Assembly: GCA_025464445.1 (NCBI GenBank)
Contig: JAODLY010000041.1
Span: 1 to 64,000, forward strand
Source of the DNA: Rhodoglobus sp.
Lineage (GTDB): Bacteria > Actinomycetota > Actinomycetes > Actinomycetales > Microbacteriaceae
Direction: 5' to 3'
Length of the DNA stretch: 64,000 nt
Shown: positions 1-9,515 of the stretch, piece after piece
Numbering within the stretch: the first letter of the stretch is position 1
Layout of the letters: each line of letters opens with the position of its first letter
The notes under the pieces: generated by a model
Databases searched by the model: none
The model's input: the letters and a program-made list of their open reading frames with translations, nothing else
What the model was told of the DNA's origin: nothing
Position numbers and translations under genes: made by a program

Positions 1-1
1 G

Positions 2-19
2 TCCGTTCCGGCCGAGTAA
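2..19 (+). CDS. 3' tail of an upstream gene, possibly grpE
   Basis: Frame 2 reads Ser-Val-Pro-Ala-Glu and then TAA at 17-19, just before the ribosome binding site of the next gene. In actinobacteria the usual order is dnaK-grpE-dnaJ-hspR, so grpE is the expected neighbour. Five codons cannot prove identity; this is inferred from gene order alone. Confidence 0.3.
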   Translation, partial: SVPAE

Positions 20-37
20 GCCGGAAGGGACACGCCA

Positions 38-1030
38 GTGGCCAGCCAGGACTGGTTCGACAAGGACTTCTACGCGGTGCTCGGCGTTTCCAAGGACGTG
101 TCAGAGGCCGAGCTGAAGAAGGTCTACAGCAAGCTCGCGCGGCAGTATCACCCCGACTCCAATCCGGGAGATGCGAAGTCGGAGGCGAAGTTCAAGGAGA
201 TCAGCGAGGCGCACTCCGTGCTCTCCGATCCCGAGTTGCGTAAGGAATACGACCAGATCAGGGCGATGGGCTCCGGTGCCCGCTTCCAGGCGGGTGGCAG
301 GCCGGGCCAGCCCGGTGGGTTTGAAGACGTCTTCGGCGGCCTCTTCAACACCGGCCAGCAGCGAACCGGCTTCCAGGCCAGCGGCGGCAACTTCGAAGAC
401 CTGCTCGGGGGCATGTTCGGCGGCGGCGGGTTCGGCACTTCCAGCGGCGGCTTCCGTGGTGCGGGAGGGCCGCTGAAGGGGCGGGATGTCGCGGCATCCA
501 CGACTCTCGATTTCATCACGGCCATCAACGGCGAGACGATCAAGCTCCAGCCCTCGGGCGGCAAGCCGATAAACGTGAAGATCCCCGCCGGGGTCAGCGA
601 CGGCCAGAAGATCAAGCTCAAAGGCAAAGGTGAACCGAGCCCCGACGGCGGCCCCGCCGGCGACCTCGTCTTGACCGTGAGCGTGCGCAAGCATCCTGTC
701 TTCGAACGGGACGGCCTGAACCTGAGGGTGGACGTGCCCGTCACATTCGTGGAAGCAGCGCTCGGCGCGACGATCGAGGTGCCGACCCTCGGGGCGGAAC
801 CGGTGAAACTGCGGGTGGCCGCCGGCACCCCGAGCGGCAGGATCCTGCGCGTGAAGGGCAGAGGCGTGACATCCGCGCGCGGCACCGGCGACCTGCTCGC
901 CGAAGTGCAGGTCGCTGTTCCGAGCCGCGTTCCGGATGACGCACTCAAGCACCTCGAGGCGTTCGCGAAGGCGATGCCGCCGGAGAATCCCCGCGCAGAA
1001 CTGCTCGCCAAGGCGAGGGGCGACCACTGA
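38..1030 (+). CDS. dnaJ: DnaJ-family co-chaperone without zinc fingers
   Basis: Hsp40 co-chaperone that stimulates DnaK ATPase activity and delivers unfolded proteins. The 330-residue product has an N-terminal J domain (about 10-77) with the essential HPD tripeptide in YHPDSN, a Gly/Phe-rich linker (about 78-146) and the two beta-barrel substrate-binding domains of the DnaJ C-terminal family. The four CxxCxGxG zinc motifs of classical DnaJ are absent, so it is a type II (CbpA-like) protein. The start is GTG at 38 after a GGAAGGGA ribosome binding site. Its TGA overlaps the hspR ATG, so the two are probably translationally coupled within a heat-shock operon that begins left of the window. Confidence 0.95.
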   Translation: MASQDWFDKDFYAVLGVSKDVSEAELKKVYSKLARQYHPDSNPGDAKSEAKFKEISEAHSVLSDPELRKEYDQIRAMGSGARFQAGGRPGQPGGFEDVFGGLFNTGQQRTGFQASGGNFEDLLGGMFGGGGFGTSSGGFRGAGGPLKGRDVAASTTLDFITAINGETIKLQPSGGKPINVKIPAGVSDGQKIKLKGKGEPSPDGGPAGDLVLTVSVRKHPVFERDGLNLRVDVPVTFVEAALGATIEVPTLGAEPVKLRVAAGTPSGRILRVKGRGVTSARGTGDLLAEVQVAVPSRVPDDALKHLEAFAKAMPPENPRAELLAKARGDH

Positions 1031-1446
1031 TGGATGAGTTGTCCCCGCTGTTCGCGATCGCGATCGCGGCCGAGCTCGCGGGCATGCACCCGCAGACGCT
1101 GCGCCAGTACGACAGGCTCGGGCTGGTGAGCCCCACGCGCACCGCGGGCCAGTCGAGACGCTATTCGATGCGGGATGTCGTGCAGCTGCGCGAGATCGCC
1201 GCCCTCGGCGCACAGGGCCTCAACCTCGAGGGGATCAAGCGCATCCTCGAGCTCGAGAACCAGGTGTCGTCGCTCTCCGACCGCGTGCGCGAGCTCGAGC
1301 ACGCGCTCGCTGACGAACTGCTCGCCCGGCCGGGTCGGCGCATTTTCGCTGCGGGGACCGCGGGCGAGGTCGTGTCGCTGCGCGCGGGGGCCAGGGCGCA
1401 GCGCCCGAACCAGGTTGTCGTATGGCGGCCGCTGCGGCGGGGCTGA
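1030..1446 (+). CDS. hspR: HspR, MerR-family heat-shock repressor
   Basis: Autoregulatory repressor of the actinobacterial dnaK operon; in the known family it binds HAIR inverted repeats and needs DnaK as corepressor. The 138-residue protein has a MerR winged helix near the N terminus (the segment with GMHPQTLRQYDRLGL followed by SRRYSMRDV) and a leucine-rich helix beyond it. Overlap with dnaJ by one base (TGATGG) indicates coupling. No HAIR box is visible inside this window; it would be expected upstream of dnaK, off the left edge. Confidence 0.95.
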   Translation: MDELSPLFAIAIAAELAGMHPQTLRQYDRLGLVSPTRTAGQSRRYSMRDVVQLREIAALGAQGLNLEGIKRILELENQVSSLSDRVRELEHALADELLARPGRRIFAAGTAGEVVSLRAGARAQRPNQVVVWRPLRRG

Positions 1447-1453
1447 GCACACG

Positions 1454-2554
1454 ATGAGCGCGACGTTCGATTTCACGGCGCTGCGCAGGCGCCCCGACGT
1501 CGAGGCGCCGAACCTATTCGCCGTCGATGCGAGCGACAGGCTCGTGCTCGATGAGGCGGCCGCGGCGCTCGCCGCGGCGGACCCGGGGTCCGTCGTCGTG
1601 ATCGGGGACGGCTACGGCGCCCTGACGCTCGGCTCGGGCGCGACCGGCGTGCGCGTCTTCCAGGACTCGATAGTCGGCGAGCGTGCTCTCGCCGCGAACG
1701 CCGGTGCCTTCGACGGGTTCAGGAACCTGCAGCTCGGTGAGGAGCTGCTTCTCGGTGCACAGGTGGTTCTCCTGCAGTTGCCGCGCTCGCTTGACGAGCT
1801 CGAGGAGCTCGCGGCGAATATCGCGGCGTACGCCGTCGATGGTGTCACGGTCTTCGCCGGGGGGCGCATCAAGCACATGACCACGGCGATGAACGTCGTG
1901 CTTGCGAAACACTTTGCGCGTGTCGACGTGAGTCATGCCCGGCAGAAGTCGCGCGTGCTCATCGCGTCGCAGCCGATCCGCGGCACGGTGCCGCCGTTGC
2001 GCCGCGAGTTCCACGACGATCTGGGGCTCTGGCTGTGCGCGAGCGGCTCCGCCTTCGCAGGCTCGCGGGTCGACATCGGCACGCGGGCACTCCTCGCCGC
2101 GCTGCCACAGGCGGCACCGCACGCGTCCACGGCCATCGACCTCGGGTGCGGCACCGGGGTCGTCGCCGCGGTGCTCGCGAAGGCACGACCCGGCGTTGCC
2201 GTGCTCGCCACCGACAGCTCTGCCGGAGCCGCGGCATCCGCTCGCGCGACCGCGGAGGCGAACGGTCTCACCAACGTGACCGTGACCAGGGATGACGCGC
2301 TCAGCGAGCAGCCCGACGCGAGCGTCGACCTCGTGCTGCTGAACCCGCCCTTCCACCTTGGCGGCACCGTGCACACCGGAGCGGCCTCGAAGCTGTTCGC
2401 CGCGGCGTCGCGCGTGCTCAAGTCCGGCGGCGAACTCTGGACCGTGTACAACTCCCACCTCGGCTACCGCGGCGAACTCGAGCGAGTCGTCGGCCCCACG
2501 CGCGAGGTCTCGCGTAGCCCAAAATTCACAGTGACAGTCTCGGAGAAGAACTAA
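1454..2554 (+). CDS. RsmC-like class I SAM-dependent methyltransferase
   Basis: A 366-residue protein whose C-terminal half is a Rossmann methyltransferase: a glycine-rich SAM loop ([14 protein letters not shown]) and the NPPFH catalytic motif used by N2-guanine and N6-adenine RNA methyltransferases. The N-terminal half looks like the degenerate methyltransferase domain of RsmC/RlmG proteins. The likely substrate is guanine in rRNA (RsmC modifies 16S G1207), but this is by family only. The start is ATG at 1454, 7 nt after hspR; an open frame continues upstream inside hspR but lacks homology. The TAA stop overlaps the clpB ATG, so this RNA-modification gene is embedded in the heat-shock operon. 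Confidence 0.85.
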   Translation: MSATFDFTALRRRPDVEAPNLFAVDASDRLVLDEAAAALAAADPGSVVVIGDGYGALTLGSGATGVRVFQDSIVGERALAANAGAFDGFRNLQLGEELLLGAQVVLLQLPRSLDELEELAANIAAYAVDGVTVFAGGRIKHMTTAMNVVLAKHFARVDVSHARQKSRVLIASQPIRGTVPPLRREFHDDLGLWLCASGSAFAGSRVDIGTRALLAALPQAAPHASTAIDLGCGTGVVAAVLAKARPGVAVLATDSSAGAAASARATAEANGLTNVTVTRDDALSEQPDASVDLVLLNPPFHLGGTVHTGAASKLFAAASRVLKSGGELWTVYNSHLGYRGELERVVGPTREVSRSPKFTVTVSEKN

Positions 2555-4713
2555 TGGCGAACACGCAGGGCGCCCCAGGTACGGACGAAGAGCAGCAGAC
2601 CGCATTGCAGCGCTACGGCGTGAACCTCACCGACATCGCCCGCGCGGGCAAGCTCGATCCCGTGATCGGACGGGATGCCGAGATCCGCCGGGTGAGTCAG
2701 GTGCTGACCCGCCGCACCAAGAACAACCCCGTGTTGATCGGGGAGCCGGGCGTCGGCAAGACGGCCGTCGTGGAGGGGCTCGCCCAGCGCATCGTCGCCG
2801 GCGACGTCGCGGACTCCTTGAAGGACAAGCAGCTCGTCTCGCTCGACCTCGCCGCGCTTGTCGCGGGGGCGAAGTACCGCGGAGAGTTCGAGGAGCGGCT
2901 CAAGGCCGTGCTCAAGGAGATCAACGAGTCCGACGGCCAGGTGATCACCTTCATCGACGAACTGCATACGCTCATGGGCGCGGGTGGCGGCGAGGGTTCG
3001 GTCGCGGCATCCAACATGCTCAAGCCGATGCTCGCGCGGGGCGAGCTGCGGCTCATCGGCGCGACGACCCTCGACGAGTACCGGCAGTACATCGAGAAGG
3101 ATGCCGCGCTCGAACGGCGTTTCCAGCAGGTGTTCGTGGGCGAGCCGAGCGTCGAGGACACCGTCGCGATCCTGCGCGGGCTCAAGGAGCGCTACGAGGC
3201 GCACCACAAGGTGGCGATCGCGGACTCGGCGCTCGTCGCCGCTGCCACCCTGAGCAACCGGTACATCACCGGCCGCAAGCTGCCGGACAAGGCGATCGAC
3301 CTCGTCGACGAGGCCGCATCGCGGCTGAAGATGGAGATCGACTCGTCCCCGGTGGAGATCGACCAGCTCAAGCGCGCCGTCGACCGGCTCAAGATCGAGG
3401 AACTCGCGCTCAAGAAGGAGAAGGACGAGGCATCCAAGGCGCGGCTGGAGAAGCTGCGCGAAGATCTCGCCGAGCGCCAGAAGGAACTCGACGCCCTCGA
3501 GGCGCGCTGGAAGACCGAGAAGGCGTCCCTCACCGGAGTGGGCGAGCTCAAGACGCGCCTCAACGACGCGCGCATCGAACTCGATCGCGCCATGCGCGAG
3601 GGCGACTACCAGAAGGCCTCCAAGCTCAACTACGAAACGATCCCCGACATCGAGAAGGCACTCACCGACGCTGAATCCGTCGAGCAGACGGGGCCGCGCA
3701 TGGTCAACGACCAGGTCACCGAGGAGGACATCGCCAGCGTCGTGGCGGCCTGGACGGGCATCCCGGTCGACAGGCTCACCCAGGGCGAGACCGAGAAGCT
3801 GCTGCATCTCGAGTCCGAGCTCGGCAAGCGCCTGATCGGGCAGAAGGAGGCCGTGCAGGCCGTGTCGGAGGCCGTGCGTCGCACGCGAGCCGGCATCTCC
3901 GATCCCGATCGGCCGACAGGATCGTTCTTGTTCCTCGGCCCGACGGGCGTCGGCAAGACAGAGCTCGCGAAGGCGCTCGCCGAGTACCTGTTCGACGATG
4001 AGAAGGCGCTCGTGCGCATCGACATGAGTGAGTACGGCGAGAAGTTCTCGGTGTCGCGGCTGGTCGGGGCCCCTCCCGGCTACGTCGGTTACGAGCAGGG
4101 CGGGCAGTTGACAGAGGCCGTGCGGCGCCGTCCGTACTCGGTGATCCTGCTTGACGAGGTGGAGAAGGCTCATCCCGAGGTCTTCGACGTGTTGCTGCAG
4201 GTGCTGGACGATGGCCGCCTTACCGATGGCCAGGGCCGCACAGTCGACTTCCGCAATGTCATCCTGGTCTTGACCAGCAATCTCGGCAGCCAGTTCATCA
4301 CGGACCAGAACCTGCCGTGGGAGGAGCGCAAGGCCGCGGTCAACGAGCTCGTGCGCCAGGCGTTCAAGCCGGAGTTCGTCAATCGGCTCGATGACATCGT
4401 GGTGTTCGCGCCGCTGACCACGGACGACCTGGGTTTCATCGTGGAGTTGTACATCGACCGCCTGGGTTCACGGCTCGCCGGTCGGCGGCTCGAGCTCGCG
4501 GTCACACCGGATGCGAGGGCCTGGCTCGCGGAGCGCGGCTACGACCCGGTGTATGGGGCGCGCCCGCTGCGTCGGCTCATGCAGCGCGAGATCGACGACA
4601 AGCTCGCGAAGTCTCTACTGGCTGGCGAGATCCGGGATGGGGACACGGTGCTTGTCGGGGTAGCCGACGACGGCGATGGACTCGTAGTGACTCGGATGGA
4701 AGTCGCCTCGTAG
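2554..4713 (+). CDS. clpB: ClpB-type AAA+ disaggregase lacking the N-domain
   Basis: ATP-driven disaggregase that works with DnaK/DnaJ. At 719 residues it is shorter than the usual ~850-870. The protein starts almost at the linker to the first AAA+ module ([16 protein letters not shown]) and lacks the N-terminal Clp-N repeats. Both nucleotide sites are intact: GEPGVGKT (near 62-69) and GPTGVGKT (near 465-472). Between them is a long charged coiled coil, the M domain that separates ClpB from ClpA/ClpC and mediates DnaK contact. It overlaps the methyltransferase stop (TAATG), making it the fourth gene of the operon. Confidence 0.93.
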   Translation: MANTQGAPGTDEEQQTALQRYGVNLTDIARAGKLDPVIGRDAEIRRVSQVLTRRTKNNPVLIGEPGVGKTAVVEGLAQRIVAGDVADSLKDKQLVSLDLAALVAGAKYRGEFEERLKAVLKEINESDGQVITFIDELHTLMGAGGGEGSVAASNMLKPMLARGELRLIGATTLDEYRQYIEKDAALERRFQQVFVGEPSVEDTVAILRGLKERYEAHHKVAIADSALVAAATLSNRYITGRKLPDKAIDLVDEAASRLKMEIDSSPVEIDQLKRAVDRLKIEELALKKEKDEASKARLEKLREDLAERQKELDALEARWKTEKASLTGVGELKTRLNDARIELDRAMREGDYQKASKLNYETIPDIEKALTDAESVEQTGPRMVNDQVTEEDIASVVAAWTGIPVDRLTQGETEKLLHLESELGKRLIGQKEAVQAVSEAVRRTRAGISDPDRPTGSFLFLGPTGVGKTELAKALAEYLFDDEKALVRIDMSEYGEKFSVSRLVGAPPGYVGYEQGGQLTEAVRRRPYSVILLDEVEKAHPEVFDVLLQVLDDGRLTDGQGRTVDFRNVILVLTSNLGSQFITDQNLPWEERKAAVNELVRQAFKPEFVNRLDDIVVFAPLTTDDLGFIVELYIDRLGSRLAGRRLELAVTPDARAWLAERGYDPVYGARPLRRLMQREIDDKLAKSLLAGEIRDGDTVLVGVADDGDGLVVTRMEVAS

Positions 4714-4722
4714 GCTGGGAGC

Positions 4723-5772
4723 ATGCTCGCGACTCTGATCTACGGCGAACGGGACATCCGACTCGAAGAGGTACCGGATCCGGTGCTCTCCACGGGCGGC
4801 GACGCGATAGTGCGGGTCGTCGCGGCCTGCGTCTGCGGCTCCGACCTCTGGCCGTACCGCGGGGTGGTGCCGACGACCCGCGCCCACCGCATCGGCCACG
4901 AGTTCGTGGGCATCGTGGACTCCGTCGGTGCAGAGGTGTCGAAGATCAAGGCCCGCGACTTCGTGATCGCACCGTTCTATGACTGCGACATGACCTGCGT
5001 GAACTGCCTCAACGGGGTCAGCACGTCCTGCCTTCACGGTGGCTGGTGGGGCGCGGATGACCGGCTCGGCGGCTTCGCGGACGGCGCGCAGGGCGAACTC
5101 GTGCGTGTGCCCCACGCCGACGGATCACTCGTCGCGACGCCGTCCCTGCCGCCAGAGCACCTCATCCCGGGCCTGCTCACTCTCGCGGATGTCATGGGCA
5201 CCGGACACCATGCGGCCGTGTCCGCCGGGGTCACGAAGGGCAGCACTGTCGTCGTGGTGGGCGACGGGGCAGTCGGGCTCTGCGCCGTGCTCGCCGCGAA
5301 GCGGCTCGGGGCATCCCGCATCGTCGCGATGTCGCGCCATGCCGACCGGCAGGTCGTCGCGCGCGAATTCGGCGCGACGGACATCGTCGAAGGGCGTGGC
5401 CCGGAGGGCATCGCCGCGATCAAGCAACTCTTCGGCGGGATCGGCCCAGACTGCGTGCTCGAGTGCGTGGGAACGAAGGAATCGATGGACCAGGCGATCA
5501 AGTCGGTGCGGCCCGGCGGCGCGATCGGCTACGTCGGGGTGCCCAACGGCGGCTCGGAACTGCCGATCCGGGAGCTGTTCAACACGAACGTGGGAGTGAA
5601 CGGCGGTGTCGCCCCCGTGCGCAATTACATCGAGGAGTTGCTGCCCGAGGTGCTCGACGGCACGATCAACCCCGGTCGGGTATTCGACCTCGAGTTGCCT
5701 CTCACGCAGGTGGCGGAGGCGTACGCGGCCATGGACGAGCGCCGCGCGATCAAGGTGCTGCTTCGCCCCTAG
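4723..5772 (+). CDS. Zinc-dependent alcohol dehydrogenase family protein
   Basis: Medium-chain NAD(P)-dependent dehydrogenase of 349 residues. Catalytic zinc ligands are visible in ACVCGSD (Cys near 38) and RIGHEF (His near 60); the structural zinc site is the C-x3-C-x2-C-x7-C cluster near 88-102. A Rossmann fold follows (VVVGDGAVGLCAV). The substrate is not evident; threonine, sorbitol or formaldehyde dehydrogenase-like activity are all possible. A TAGGCT -10 box at 4711-4716 lies 6 nt before ATG, suggesting a leaderless mRNA. Its TAG stop shares the four bases CTAG with the stop of the opposing gene. Confidence 0.88.
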   Translation: MLATLIYGERDIRLEEVPDPVLSTGGDAIVRVVAACVCGSDLWPYRGVVPTTRAHRIGHEFVGIVDSVGAEVSKIKARDFVIAPFYDCDMTCVNCLNGVSTSCLHGGWWGADDRLGGFADGAQGELVRVPHADGSLVATPSLPPEHLIPGLLTLADVMGTGHHAAVSAGVTKGSTVVVVGDGAVGLCAVLAAKRLGASRIVAMSRHADRQVVAREFGATDIVEGRGPEGIAAIKQLFGGIGPDCVLECVGTKESMDQAIKSVRPGGAIGYVGVPNGGSELPIRELFNTNVGVNGGVAPVRNYIEELLPEVLDGTINPGRVFDLELPLTQVAEAYAAMDERRAIKVLLRP

Positions 5773-6170
5773 GCTCCCGGAACCGCCAGGTGGACGATCA
5801 CCGACCCCAGCAGGAACACGCCGACGACGACAACCGCGCCGATGAGCGGCATCAGGAACGACAGCTTGCGGCGGGCAATCCACACTATCGAGAGCACGAT
5901 ACCCGCGAGCGTCACGAGCGGAATGCCGACGATGGCGACGAGCGACCCGACGCTGATGAAGTCGTAGTTGCACGCCGAGGAGTCCGCGCAGGCAATCGTC
6001 GAGACCGTCAGGCCCACCGCGAGGAACTCGAAGATCACCGCAAGCACGAGCAGCACGAAGATCAGGAAGATCGTCAGGAAGAAATCCCAGGTGCGAGGGG
6101 GCCTGCCCTCCGGCGTATTCTCCGCAAACACCTGCCCGCCAAAGTCCTGCTCGTTGAACTCGTCGGTCAT
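5769..6170 (-). CDS. Small membrane protein, DUF6264-like
   Basis: A 133-residue protein with a hydrophilic N terminus and three or four hydrophobic segments (about 30-52, 72-95, 105-128). It resembles the uncharacterised DUF6264 membrane proteins of Microbacteriaceae; that match is from memory and moderate. No catalytic motif is visible. A TACCTT -10 box at 6177-6182 is 6 nt before the start, so it probably has its own leaderless promoter. It ends convergently with the alcohol dehydrogenase, sharing CTAG. Confidence 0.7.
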   Translation of the reverse strand: MTDEFNEQDFGGQVFAENTPEGRPPRTWDFFLTIFLIFVLLVLAVIFEFLAVGLTVSTIACADSSACNYDFISVGSLVAIVGIPLVTLAGIVLSIVWIARRKLSFLMPLIGAVVVVGVFLLGSVIVHLAVPGA

Positions 6171-6182
6171 GTCATGAAGGTA

Positions 6183-7232
6183 TCAGGCGCCGAGCTCCGC
6201 GCGGACGGCTGCCACGAAGGCATCGATGTCGCCCTCCGTGGTGTCGAACGCGGTCATCCAGCGCACCTCGCGCGTTGCGGGATTCCAGTCGTAGAAACGG
6301 AAGTTCTGGCGAAGGCGGTCGGCGACTCCCGCCGGCAGCACCGCGAAGACCGCGTTCGCCTGCGTCCGCTGGGTGAAGGTGAGACCGTCAACGCCCTCGA
6401 GCGCCCCGCGCAGCCGCGCGGCCATGTCATTGGCGTGCGACGCCGAGCGCCTCCACAGGTCGTCCGTGAGCAACGCGATGAGCTGCGCTGAGACGAAACG
6501 CATCTTGGAGGCGAGCTGCATGTTGAGCTTGCGCAGGTAGATGAGGCCGTCTGAGACGTCGGGGTTCAGCACGACCACGGCTTCACCGTAGAGCAGGCCG
6601 TTCTTGGTGCCGCCGAAGCTCAGGATGTCGACCCCGGCATCCGTTGTGAACTCCCGGAACCCGACGCCGAGGGCCGCGGCCGCGTTGGAGACCCGCGCTC
6701 CGTCCATGTGCAGCGCCATGCCCCTGGAGTGCACGTGGTCGGCGATCGCGCGCACCTCGTCGACCGTGTACAGGGTGCCGAGTTCGGTGGTCTGGGTGAT
6801 GCTCACCGCGAGCGGCTGGGCGCGGTGCTCGTCGCCCCAACCCCACGCCTCCTCGTCGATGAGTGCCGGGGTGAGCTTGCCATCGGGGGTGTGCACCGTG
6901 AGCAGTTTGAGCCCGCTGATCCGCTCGGGGGCACCGTTCTCGTCGGTGTGGATATGGGCGGTCGAAGTCGCGACGACCGCACCCCAGCGCGGCAGCAGGC
7001 TCGTGAGTGCGGTCACGTTCGCCCCGGTGCCGTTGAATACCGGGAATGCCTCGGCGCGCTCGCCGAAATGCTGTTTCATGACGGCCTGGAGCTTCGCCGT
7101 GTAGACGTCTTCGCCGTAGGCGACCTGGTGCCCACCGTTGGCTTCGGTGATCGCCGCCAGCACTTCGGGGTGTGCTCCCGCGTAGTTGTCGCTGGCGAAT
7201 CCGCGGTAGTTCGTATCGTGCAGTTGGGTCAC
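6183..7232 (-). CDS. Low-specificity L-threonine aldolase (PLP-dependent)
   Basis: Beta-eliminating lyase family enzyme cleaving threonine or allo-threonine to glycine and acetaldehyde. The 349-residue protein has the expected fold-type I features: the HMDGAR segment (aspartate that contacts PLP) and the PLP-binding lysine in SFGGTKNG. Start is GTG at 7232; a TAGGGT -10 box at 7239-7244, 6 nt upstream, supports this start and a leaderless transcript. Confidence 0.9.
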   Translation of the reverse strand: MTQLHDTNYRGFASDNYAGAHPEVLAAITEANGGHQVAYGEDVYTAKLQAVMKQHFGERAEAFPVFNGTGANVTALTSLLPRWGAVVATSTAHIHTDENGAPERISGLKLLTVHTPDGKLTPALIDEEAWGWGDEHRAQPLAVSITQTTELGTLYTVDEVRAIADHVHSRGMALHMDGARVSNAAAALGVGFREFTTDAGVDILSFGGTKNGLLYGEAVVVLNPDVSDGLIYLRKLNMQLASKMRFVSAQLIALLTDDLWRRSASHANDMAARLRGALEGVDGLTFTQRTQANAVFAVLPAGVADRLRQNFRFYDWNPATREVRWMTAFDTTEGDIDAFVAAVRAELGA

Positions 7233-7244
7233 GCTGCCACCCTA

Positions 7245-8663
7245 CTAACCGTGGGCAGCCGTGATCCCCGCCGTCGACTCGATCACTGTGGCCATCTTCT
7301 TGCCGAGCGCCTCGTAGAACATCGAGAGGGGGAACTCGTCATCGAGCACCGCGTCGGTGTATCCCTTCGGCGGGCCGTCGAGCGGCAGGTCGCGCACCGC
7401 CCACCTCGACGCGGGGTGCGGCGTGAGGGTCGCTGCGACGAGGTCATAGGCCGCGAGCCAGTGCGAGACCTTCGGCCTGTCGATCGAGTGCCAGTAGAGG
7501 TCGTTTATCGCGTCGGAGAGGGCCACGACCACCGCGGGAACCTCGGGCCAGTCGATTGTCAGCTGCGTGTCGGTCCAGTGCAACACGTGATGCTGGTGCA
7601 GCCACGCGAACAGCAACTGGCCCCCGAGGCCGTCGTAGTTGCGCACCCTGGTGCCGGTGATCGCGAAGCGGAAGATGCGGTCGAAGATCACCGCGTACTG
7701 CACGAGCTTTGCGTGCTCGGCCGTGGCCGGGTCATCCGATGCCTCGAGCTTCACCGCCTCGCGATAGGCGGTGAGGTCGCAGCGCAACTCCTCGAGGGAA
7801 TACAGGAAGAAGGGCATCCGCTGCTTGATCATGAACGGGTCGAACGGCAGGTCGCCGCGCATGTGGGTGCGATCGTGGATGAGGTCCCACATCACGAAGG
7901 CTTGCTCCGTGAGCGCCTGGTCGTCGAGCATGCGCGCCGCATCGTCGGGTAGTTGCAGCTTTGTGATCTCCGATGCGGCGCGCACGACCCTGCGGAACCG
8001 TGCAGCCTCCCGGTCCGCGAAAATCGCCCCCCAGGTGAATCGCGGAACCTCGCGCATTGCGACAGTTTCGGGAAACAGCACTGCGGAGTTCGTGTCGTAG
8101 CCGTCGGTGAAGTCGATGAACCGGATCGGTACGAAGAGCGCGTTCGAGTAGTCGCCGGACTGGAGGGCGTCGATGAATCCTGGCCAGATGACTTCGATGA
8201 GGATCGCCTCGACGAGCCGGTCGGAGCTGCCATTCTGCGTGTACATCGGGAAGAGCACGAGGTGCCTGAGGCCATCGATGCGGTCGCGCTGGGGCTGGAA
8301 CTCCTGTAGCGAGTCGAGGAAGTCCGGGATGCCGAACCCGCCATCGGCCCAGCGTGCGAGGTCGACATCAAGTGCGGCGAGATACGCGGCATCGTGCGGG
8401 AAGATGCCGGCGAAGGTCGGGAGTTCCGCCCTGATGGCGTTGACGTGGCGCGCCGCGGCGGGACGGTTCTTTGCAACGCTGCCGTCCTGCGACTGCATTG
8501 GCCGCAGGGCGCTCGCGGCCGCCTTCAAACGCAACCAGGCGGGATGGGATGCGAGGTCCTCGACCACTTTCCCCTTCGCACGGACGCCCGATGCCGGCGC
8601 ATCGTGCGTAACCGGCTCCGTTGGCTCAAGTTCTCCCAGGATCGCGCCGCTCGTACGGGTCAT
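7245..8663 (-). CDS. DUF6421-like conserved protein with a possible metal site
   Basis: A 472-residue soluble protein that I recognise only as resembling the actinobacterial DUF6421 family; its function is unknown. A conserved-looking block near 275-315 contains HDRTH and, about 27 residues later, EELRCDL. The spacing recalls metallohydrolase zinc sites (HxxxH plus a downstream acidic residue), which is suggestive only. No signal peptide or membrane segment is seen. A good Shine-Dalgarno (GGAGGTGA) precedes the ATG, unlike many leaderless neighbours. It ends 12 bp before the threonine aldolase start; linked function is not evident. Confidence 0.72.
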   Translation of the reverse strand: MTRTSGAILGELEPTEPVTHDAPASGVRAKGKVVEDLASHPAWLRLKAAASALRPMQSQDGSVAKNRPAAARHVNAIRAELPTFAGIFPHDAAYLAALDVDLARWADGGFGIPDFLDSLQEFQPQRDRIDGLRHLVLFPMYTQNGSSDRLVEAILIEVIWPGFIDALQSGDYSNALFVPIRFIDFTDGYDTNSAVLFPETVAMREVPRFTWGAIFADREAARFRRVVRAASEITKLQLPDDAARMLDDQALTEQAFVMWDLIHDRTHMRGDLPFDPFMIKQRMPFFLYSLEELRCDLTAYREAVKLEASDDPATAEHAKLVQYAVIFDRIFRFAITGTRVRNYDGLGGQLLFAWLHQHHVLHWTDTQLTIDWPEVPAVVVALSDAINDLYWHSIDRPKVSHWLAAYDLVAATLTPHPASRWAVRDLPLDGPPKGYTDAVLDDEFPLSMFYEALGKKMATVIESTAGITAAHG

Positions 8664-8773
8664 GGCTCACCTCCGGAATTCGTCGTCAATTCGAGGCTAG
8701 CCGCGGCATCGCGGCGTTTGGTTGTGGTTCGCGACGAAAAGCTGCGTCGACGCCGGTTTCGGCGCAACGCGGT

Positions 8774-9448
8774 TCAGTCGAGCGGTATCTCGATGCGGCG
8801 CAGGATCGCCATTGCCCGACGGGCAGCATCCAGGTCCTGTCCCCTCACCGCGGCGATCAGCAGCTCTTGCGACTCCGCGAGCGCGGCGAGGTCGATGTAT
8901 TCGGGAAGGTGCAGGCTTCCGAGTCGCACGACGTGCACGACCGCCGTGATTGCGCGCTGGAGAGCCGGATTGCGCGACAAGGCCACAAGTCTTTGGAAGA
9001 ACAGGAAATTGGCGGTCGCGATGCGCTGCGCCTCGAGCGCCTTCATGCTTGCGATGAACTCCGCGTGATCAGCTTCGATCGACGGGAGTATGTCGGCGGA
9101 AATGCCCGGGATGACCTCGTCGAGCAGTGTCGCATAGAGCGCGAGCCAGACCACGAACGCCTGCGTGGTCTGGGTGGGCGTGACGACTGCCACCCTGGTG
9201 AAACGACTCGCGGATGCCTCGACCACCCCGATCTCGCGAAGCCTGAGCAGCGCCTCCCGCACCGGAGTGCGGGACACGCCCAGCTGCTCGGCCAGCGCTG
9301 CATCGCTTATGCGCTGGCCGGGCAGGAGCTCCCCGGTGTGGACGGCCGCCAGTATCTGCTCGAAAACCGTCGTGACCACTGGCGAAATCGCGAGCTTCGA
9401 CGCCTCTTCCGTCTCATCACCCGCCGGGTGCGATATCACCTCCGCCAC
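8774..9448 (-). CDS. GntR-family transcriptional regulator (FCD subfamily)
   Basis: Ligand-responsive DNA-binding protein. An N-terminal winged helix contains the GntR signature (GQRISDAALAEQLGVSRTPVREAL), followed by an all-helical FCD effector domain in which metal-binding histidines are not obvious. The frame is open further upstream to 9559, but GTG at 9448 is preferred: a TAGGAT -10 box at 9456-9461 lies 7 nt before it. It is divergent from an AEC transporter gene, so the transporter is its most likely target. Confidence 0.85.
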   Translation of the reverse strand: MAEVISHPAGDETEEASKLAISPVVTTVFEQILAAVHTGELLPGQRISDAALAEQLGVSRTPVREALLRLREIGVVEASASRFTRVAVVTPTQTTQAFVVWLALYATLLDEVIPGISADILPSIEADHAEFIASMKALEAQRIATANFLFFQRLVALSRNPALQRAITAVVHVVRLGSLHLPEYIDLAALAESQELLIAAVRGQDLDAARRAMAILRRIEIPLD

Positions 9449-9465
9449 GCCTGCGATCCTATGGT

Positions 9466-9484
9466 CCCGCCCATCTCCGGCGGG
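9466..9484. promoter_or_regulatory. Inverted repeat in the gntR/AEC divergent promoter
   Basis: CCCGCC at 9466-9471 and GGCGGG at 9479-9484, separated by 7 nt, sit between the two divergent -10 boxes (9456-9461 and 9504-9509). The placement suits an operator for the GntR protein. GC-rich inverted repeats arise easily by chance here, so this is tentative. Confidence 0.35.
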
Positions 9485-9515
9485 CATGCAACGCGGGCGC
9501 TGCCAGACTGGTGCG

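Noticed and set aside
30-1030. HAIR operator for HspR inside the window
   Set aside because: No CTTGAGT-N7-ACTCAAG-like inverted repeat was seen; the only ACTCAAG-like word near 941 has no partner and is inside dnaJ.
2551-4173. Long open frame (540 codons) antisense to clpB
   Set aside because: High GC makes stop-free antisense frames common; the product has no domain and clpB on the other strand is certain.
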